Origin: Gymnothorax reevesii
Taxonomy: Eukaryota; Chordata; Actinopteri; Anguilliformes; Muraenidae
Reading direction: 5' to 3'
Length of the DNA stretch: 64,000 bases
Assembly: GCA_029721435.1 (NCBI GenBank)
Contig: CM056573.1
Coordinates: 95,864,947-95,928,946, forward strand
Part shown: positions 57,960-64,000 of the stretch, piece by piece
How positions within the stretch are numbered: position 1 is the first letter of the stretch
Layout of the letters: every line of letters begins with the position of its first letter
Program-made: the position numbers and the translations under genes
The notes under the pieces: generated by a model
What the model was told of the DNA's origin: nothing
Databases searched by the model: none
What the model saw: the letters and a program-made list of their open reading frames with translations, nothing else

Positions 57960-58860
57960 TCAGCCAGTACCTTTTCCTGCACTTCTGAGATGTAGGGAGT
58001 ATACTATTGGGCCTGTCATTGCTAACTTCCTGTCTGTCCCCTGATTTATAGATAGGTGTTACGATGGCCATTTTAAGAGTACTGGGGAATATACTTTCCT
58101 TTTGGACATCGGTTTAGAATATAAGTGAAAGGAGTTGTTAAAATGTTTTTAAACTTCTTAAGTAGAGAAGTACCAAGTATCTTTTGCCTTCAAATTTGAT
58201 ATTGTTGAGAGAATTTTATTTGCCTTCTCATCATTTACATAGTTAAAACTTAGTGTAGTTTTATTGGTTTAAATCATGGGAAATTTCCATTGGGAGTTTC
58301 CATTGGGTTACTACCCAACTCCAAAGAAGATTTAATAAAATAATCATTAAAGCTATTGGCAATTGTTAAGCTATCATCCTGTATTGAATTATTTATTTTA
58401 GGCTGTAGGGGTGCAATCTTGGAATGTTCTTTTCCAGAAAGTTGGTCAATACTTTTCTGTAACAGTTTAGCACTGCCTTCTACTTTTGTTATGGTCTCCA
58501 GGAAAAAAGATTGCTTTGGCCTTCCTATATTTCCATGTGACTTTATTTATAAGGTTTTTGTATATTGAACGATCAGTTTCCTGTCCTGTTTTTAAAAATC
58601 TTTTAACAATCATTAACAATAACAATCTTTTCCTTAATTAATTGCTGTGATGTGTTGTTAAACCAGGCAAAGGTGGTTTTCCATTAAGCTTATAGGGGAC
58701 ATTTTTAGTGAATTTAGACATGAGTTGTTTGTTTGAGTGTACAAAAGTACTTATTAAATCATTGGCGGCCTGTTCACTATCTTTATCTTTCACAACAAAT
58801 TCCCAGTTTCTTTGTCTAATCTCATTTTCAAAGTGATCCATTTCTTTCTTTGGGATAAGT
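57960..58860 (-). pseudogene. LINE remnant, RT start and linker
   Basis: Read on the minus strand, 58841-58638 encodes an acidic linker with WEFVVKDKDSEQAANDLIS as found between LINE endonuclease and RT, and about 58100-57980 encodes FPSTLKMAIVTPIYKSG and NDRPNSILP, the start of the RT (VTPIYKSG, YRPISILP). The palm motifs are absent. It is a different, more decayed copy than the LINE at 196-4500. Confidence 0.65.
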
Positions 58861-59064
58861 GAGATGTAATTTTTACCTTTTTAATATATTTTGATTTCAG
58901 TACCGATACTTTAACACTTGTCTTGCAACCAAGGTAAGATTATGATCTAACATACCAGAGATTAAGTTGCATGTTTTTGATATGCATTCCATTTTATTTG
59001 TAAAAATTCAATCCAGGTCTTTGAGGATCTTGTTAACCTTGTTGGATTCTCTATTATCTGAGTT

Positions 59065-59165
59065 ACAGCAGGGAAAATAAGTATTTAACTTGTCAACATT
59101 TTTTATTGTAAATATATTTCTAATGGGGCTATTGACATGAAATTTTAACCAGATGTCGTTAATGT
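59065..59165. repeat. Terminal fragment of a fish DNA-transposon repeat
   Basis: ACAGCAGGGAAAATAAGTAT and the following TTAACTTGTCAACATTTTTT match from memory the end of a common fish repeat. Only one end is recognised. Confidence 0.4.
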
Positions 59166-59724
59166 CATGGTTTAGGTGGTGTGCTTGTCTTAAGGACTTT
59201 TCTTTGTAGCTATCAAATTCCTTCTGTATCAGATTCTTTTCCCAGCTGGTTCATCAGGTGTGGGCGGCGCATTCCTCATCTATATAAGTCTATATAAGCC
59301 GGATGTCCACCACGCCTCGTTTGCTGGAGTGTCTGATTTCAGTTTTCACTGCAGCCAGAAGGTATGTCTAGTAAGGGATTTGTGGCGAATGTCTTTGCAG
59401 TATATTTGCAATTTATATTTCTCTAGGGAAATTTCCTTTTTGATTCCTTCCCTCTCTTTCTTTGGTGTTGCATCTATTTTGGTGCTTTGTCGTTCTCGGT
59501 TCTCATGACATTTCCTTATTGCTTTCCCTGTTTGTTATTCCTCTCTCCCTTTGCTTCCTGGTTCGGATTGTTGTGCGTCATTTTTGGAAGCACGGGAGCC
59601 TATTCTGTTGCCTCGTTTATATTTCTCCCTGTGAGTATTTTAAATCCCTGCTGGTCTCATTTTCTCCCAATGCTGCATTTGCCCTCCCTATTCCTTTGGC
59701 CATTACAGCACACTCCAGCCAAAC

Positions 59725-60690
59725 ATGGAGTCGCCAGCAGCAGCTACACTAGACAAGATTGTTGCTAACCAACGATCAGTGCTGGCTGGGTATGACAAGG
59801 GCCTTACTAGTCTATTCAATCAACAGGCAGACCTGGCGGAGAGAATTCACCAACAGGAGAATGCCAGGCAGACACAGAAAAACGTTCTGTTAAATCTCAC
59901 TGTGAGTCTTAGAGCATTGTGTGCTCAAATTACACAAAATGTCTCACAAGCACAATCCATTCATCTTCCCCGAGAGCCTAAACTCCAGTTACCCCCAAGA
60001 TATGGTGGCAAGGCATATCAATGTGAAATATTTTTTAAAGCGCAACTCTCACGGTTCTCTAATGAAGAATCACGGGTTTCTTTTATTTTATCCCTGTTGA
60101 CCAGCACAGCCCTCACTTGGGTGGGGCCACGCATTCGATTTGGTTCGCCAGTCGTTAATTCAGTCAAGACTCTCGTGGGAGAAATGGTTTCTGTTTTTGA
60201 TCAGGACGTTAGTGGTCAGGACGCAGCTACGCGTCTAATGCATCTAAGGCATCTAAGGCAGGGCTCTGAGAGCGTCGCTGAATTTTGTATTTCTTTCCAC
60301 TCCCTGGCGACAGAGACTGGGTGGCCAGAGGCACCTCTTATGACAGTGTTTATTCACGCTTTGGCTGAGGAGGTTAAGGACGGTCTAGCGACACTGGAGC
60401 CTAGTGTTTCTTTAGATTCATTGGTTTGTGCTGCGGTGTGAATTGATAATCGTATCCATGAATGAAACAAGGAGAAACGTACTGCACTGGCTCAAGAGGT
60501 TAAAACTTCTTACAAAATGCATACTGCTCCGACCCCGCCCACTGAAACTTTCACTCCCAGTGAGCCCAGGCAGGTTGATGGCTCATACGAGAGATGGGCT
60601 CGTAACCCCGTTCGCAGAGGTATTATTTGTTATTATTGTAACCAACTGGGACATATCCGTCCACGCTGCCCTGAGCTTAAGGGAAATCCC
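59725..60690 (+). pseudogene. Gypsy gag with CCHC zinc knuckle, two TGA codons
   Basis: Gag forms the particle and packages element RNA. ATG at 59725 follows the leader closely. Residues 1-70 are helical and Gln-rich; the capsid-like part includes KLQLPPRYGG, FSNEESRVSFILSLL and a W-G-P segment, then SLDSLVCAAV. In-frame TGA codons occur at 60439 and 60463, after which the same frame continues to the CCHC knuckle at 60628-60669 (C-x2-C-x4-H-x4-C in CYYCNQLGHIRPRC). The two stops would truncate the protein before its RNA-binding part. The style is that of the family from which host genes such as PEG10 derive, but there is no sign of domestication. Confidence 0.82.
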
Positions 60691-60699
60691 TCTCCGGTA

Positions 60700-61426
60700 T
60701 GGGGGGCGCTGGAGGGACAGACCCAATTTCCCTTTCGAACATTTATTTCAGTAGAATTGACTGTGGGGAGATGGAGAATAATTGTGGAGGCATTTTTGGA
60801 CTCAGGGCCCATAGATTGTTTCATGGATGTGGAGTGGGCTAAGAAACATTCCATTCCCATCTGCCTCTTTTACATTCACACACTGTCAGGTCTTTGGATG
60901 GTCGTCTGTTGGGAACTGGCCTTATAACTGAGGCCTCTGAATTATTGACTATGTTCATCCCATTTTGCGGTCATTCAAAGGAAATCTGGTTTCTCCTGAT
61001 CAGTTCCCTGGTTATCATTGTTGTTTTAGGACATCCTTGGCTACTTGAACATAGGCCACACATCTTTTGGGCCAATTAGAATAATCCGGTCTTTCAGTGG
61101 GTCAGTGATTGTTGATCTCACTGCAGTGAGAGTTTGGCGTGTCGTCCCTGACGTCAACCTATGGTTGTCTTACCTAACTTTTCCTATCTAGAAAATGGAG
61201 CGGAGGAGTGGGATCCTCAATTTGATTGGCGGCAGCCAGAGGAGGATTTAAATTTAGAGGATTTTTCTGACTCGGAATCAAACATGGAAATGGCAGGTTC
61301 TGAACAGGGTGAGAATTTGGGGTCTACTCTGAACTTTTGTTTGCTCCCCAACGTTCCCAATGACAATGCTGATCTCGCAGAGGTTTTTAGCAAGCAATGG
61401 GCCTCGTCTTTACCTCCTCATCACTT
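60700..61426 (+). pseudogene. Gypsy protease region, frameshifted
   Basis: The catalytic LDSG lies near 60796-60807 (Asp codon 60799-60801), followed by AKKHSIP as in sushi-type proteases. A frameshift at about 60885 moves the domain to another frame, where LGHPWLLEHRP appears near 61030-61065. Acidic sequence leading toward the RT (AEVFSKQWASSLPPHH) ends at ATACG 61427-61431, where a solo LTR is inserted. Confidence 0.72.
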
Positions 61427-61431
61427 ATACG

Positions 61432-62579
61432 TGTGACTATGCATTCAGGAACCACTCGCGAGAGACAGAAATCCAAAAAACGAATGCCTTTATTGGAGTC
61501 CGAGTCAAAGCCAAAAAACACAGGAATTGCCAAGCCACAATGAGATATTCAAAAACAGTGTTGACTAGACAGGCAGGGGTCAGAACCAGCAAGACAGATG
61601 AGCAGAGGTACAAAAACGATAGGCAAAAAGTCGTAGTCGATGAAGAAGGCTAAGGGTCATACACAGGGCATCCAAACACAGAACTCGTGGTCATACAAAA
61701 ATTGGTCAAAATCCAGAAAGACAAAAACAGTACAAAAAGGGCTATGGCAAGAATCAGGGTCGGACTATCCAGTAGAAGCGAAACAATAATCAATGGCATA
61801 CGAGACGCTCTGCACAAAGAAATATTGATCAACATTCTGACAAAAGCTGTGAGAGAAATGACTGCTTAAATACACATAGGGGTAGTCACATGCTATGCAG
61901 AAATCAGGTGTAGTGAATCAGACTAATTACAACTGGAGAACTACATGAGGGAAGCCCTAACCACGAAAACTGGCGAAAGCTAAGACACGGACGGGAATCA
62001 CACAAACAGCTTATGACATTGAAACAGCTCCGGTCAAGGAGTTTTAAGTGCACAGATAAAGAGCGCAGGAAAGTAATTAAGCACGTGTGAGAGATCTCGC
62101 TGAAACTTAGTAGAAGACTGGAACAGCTGAGCAAGAGGCGGAGATTAGAACAGGGCAATTGCTGAGAGGGAATTAGTCTAAATTAGTAGCGGTGCAACTA
62201 AACATATTTAACTAGGGGTGCTCGTTAGTAAGTTAGTAATCTTATATACATGGATTAGTTGTGTTAGTAGACTATGATGCAAAATACAAATGTTAGTCTT
62301 GTTCGTAATCAGAACAGAAAGACGAAGGAAGTAAACGAGAATTGATGGAATATTTTAAACACCGGAATTCATTTAAATCACCTGAAGTCAGTGGATACGC
62401 AGACAGGGACGACGGACTGAACCAACTAGATCACAAGACCGGGAGACAAGTGCAATGGAACTGAGAAATGGAATGAACTAAAAACCTGAGTAATACAATA
62501 ACCAAAAAGAATAAATATAAGACAAAATCATGAACACAGAGCATGAACATAAACATGACCAAAAACCATAACCATGACA
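61432..62579 (-). mobile_element. Solo LTR, antisense, in Gypsy pol (5-bp TSD ATACG)
   Basis: The 1148-bp insert starts TGTGACTATG and ends CCATGACA and is flanked by ATACG at 61427-61431 and 62580-62584. On the minus strand CAATAAAGGC lies near the LTR 3' end, so the LTR is reversed relative to its host. Counting one ATACG keeps the host frame in register. Its T/C-rich character and CTACTAATTTAGAC-type motif resemble the solo LTR at 8178-9188, suggesting related families. Confidence 0.83.
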
Positions 62580-62584
62580 ATACG

Positions 62585-64000
62585 ATTGTGAGATCAATCT
62601 TCACCCCGGTACCACTCCCCCCAGGGGTTCGTTAGACTTGCTGTCAGGGCCTGAGCATAAGGCCATGCAAGAATATATTCAGGAGGCTCTGGCTTATGCA
62701 TTTATTTAGCCTTCCACGTCTCCTGTCGGAGCGGGGTCCTTTCTTGTGGGTAAAAAAAAATGGCGGTTTGAGACCCTGTATTCATTATAGGGGCTTGAAT
62801 AATATCACTATTAAGAACCAATACCTTCTTCCCTTGATGAACTCTGCATTTGAACGTCTGCAGGAGGCATCTTTTTTTACCAAGCTAGACGTCCGGAACG
62901 CATATGACTTGGTTTGGATCCAGGAGGTGGAAGAGTGGAAAACAGCATTTAATATGCATGAGGGATACTACGAGTATTTGGTTATGCCGTTCGGTTTGGT
63001 TAACGCCCCTTCCGTGTTCCAGGCACTTGTCAATGACTTGGAGAAATTCATCTTTGTCTACCTTGACGATGTTCAGATTTTTTCATCAACTCTCTCAGAA
63101 AATAACGCGTCCAACAAGTGCTTGCGACCCTCCTTGAAGCCAAAATTTTTGTCAAGGCTGAGAAATGCATTTTTCACGCCAAGAGTGTATCGTTCCTTGG
63201 TTTCATTGTGTCGGCAAGGCCGGTCCATATGGATCCGGACAAGGTGGGAGTGGTCAAGTATTAGCCCGTTCTTCAGTGTGTAAAGGAGGTGCAGGTGTTC
63301 TTTAGGCTTTGCTAATTTTTATAGGAGGTTCATCCGCAATTTTAGCGCTCTGGCTGCCCCTATCACTGCGCTTACTAGGAAGAATTCCTTCTTGTCATTC
63401 CCTTGGGCCCCAGCAGCAGAGGCTGCCTTTCAGGAATTGAAGAGACGTTTTAGCCCTGAGTATACCCTTGTTATGGCCGACCCTTCCCTTCCATTTGTGG
63501 TGGAGGTAGATGCTTCTATGGTCGGGGTGGGTGCAATTTTGTCCCAGCGCTCTCCTTAGGACAGTAAATTGCATCCCTGCACCTACTTCTCTAAGTCATT
63601 GACTTCTGTGGTGAGGAATTACAGCACTGGTGACCAGGAGTTGTTGGCAGTCAAGTTGGCTTTGGAAGAGTGGCGCCACTGGTTGGAGGGGGCTGAACAC
63701 CGGTTTGTGGTCTGGACCGATCACAAGAACCTCCAATATATCCAGCAGACTAAGGCGTAATTCCCGGCAGGCGCGGGGTCTTATTTTTCAACCACTTTAA
63801 TTTTACATTGACTTATTGCCCTGGGTCTAAAAACATCAAGCCTTACGCTTTGTCACATATGTATGACCGTTCTGGCCGCGATCCTCTTCCTCAGCTTAAA
63901 ATTCCATCAGCTCTGATTGCGGCTCCCGTACAGTGGGATGTTGAGTCTGTGGTACAAGAGATGTTGCATTCCAAATCTGGCCTGGATGGGGAGCCTGCTG
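62585..64000 (+). pseudogene. Gypsy RT, RNase H and start of integrase, many breaks
   Basis: RT motifs: [11 protein letters not shown], a stop, then [47 protein letters not shown] and YLDD at 63059-63070. A few codons seem deleted just before YLDD. Several frameshifts and stops follow. RNase H pieces include [29 protein letters not shown] and [10 protein letters not shown] (63569-63760), then KPYALSHMYD near 63840. The last 150 bp lead toward the integrase zinc module and are cut by the window end. Not functional. Confidence 0.82.

Larger units (their letters stand above)
59228..64000 (+). mobile_element. Ty3/Gypsy (sushi-like) retrotransposon, decayed, runs off the window
   Basis: A T/C-rich leader with duplicated CTATATAAG at about 59280-59300 precedes gag, a zinc knuckle, protease, RT, RNase H and the start of integrase. 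The order and the gag character (coiled N-terminus, WV..., CCHC) fit fish sushi-type Gypsy elements. The left LTR limits could not be set because the right end is outside the window. Interrupted by an antisense solo LTR at 61432-62579. Confidence 0.82.

Overview
This 64-kb window is a stretch of animal nuclear DNA built mostly of mobile-element remains. It suggests a teleost fish: it holds a Tc1-like transposon with an open transposase, two older Tc1/mariner fossils of types common in fish, L2-type and Tx1/L1-type LINEs, two Ty3/Gypsy elements (one with the gag and zinc-knuckle layout of fish sushi-like elements), an ISL2EU-like element with a THAP domain, and hAT and PIF/Harbinger derivatives. 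There is no bacterial gene order, no rRNA or tRNA gene that I can see, and no CRISPR array. The taxon is an inference from element content.

Layout. 1-142: end of a Harbinger-like foldback element. 196-4500 (minus): a nearly intact two-ORF LINE with one in-frame stop in each ORF. 5443-17356: direct repeats in the order A1...B1-A2-B2, the split-direct-repeat pattern of Ngaro-type tyrosine-recombinase retroelements; a Gypsy element (5622-about 12415) sits inside it and is itself interrupted by a 1-kb solo LTR (8178-9188). The same unit holds a remarkable array of small hairpins (15975-16724). 17836-22360: an AGCTCACCTGA-ended repeat, a partial Harbinger end and an array of about 117-138-bp units carrying TGACCT/AGGTCA half-sites. 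25022-27665 (minus): two Tc1/mariner fossils. 31340-32101: a hAT MITE with a perfect 8-bp target duplication. Around 32849-33337: a possible TATA box and signal-peptide exon, the only candidate host-gene piece. 35485-37525: L2 fragments in both orientations and one copy of a GGGCTCT-ended repeat. 38397-40716: 0.6-kb inverted repeats around a broken coding remnant. 42060-43340 (minus): a Tx1/L1-like LINE remnant. 43946-45138: a GGATCC-rich minisatellite and a MITE.

46230-52820 is the clearest structure: one L2 LINE is split by a GGGCTCT-ended DNA element (47365-52014) with an AAT target duplication, and that element is in turn split by an ISL2EU-like element (47406-48454, AT duplication), a Harbinger-like element (48788-49769, TTA duplication) and an open Tc1 element (49804-51426, TA duplication). 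A further short repeat lies in the L2 3' UTR. Counting one duplication copy at the outer site keeps the L2 reading frame in register.

52820-57950 looks mostly non-repetitive. 57960-58860 (minus) is a LINE fragment. 59228-64000 is a second, decayed Gypsy element (gag, protease, RT, RNase H, start of integrase) broken by an antisense solo LTR (61432-62579, ATACG duplication) and cut by the window end. Only two reading frames look intact: the Tc1 transposase (50087-51115) and the THAP ORF (47525-47893).
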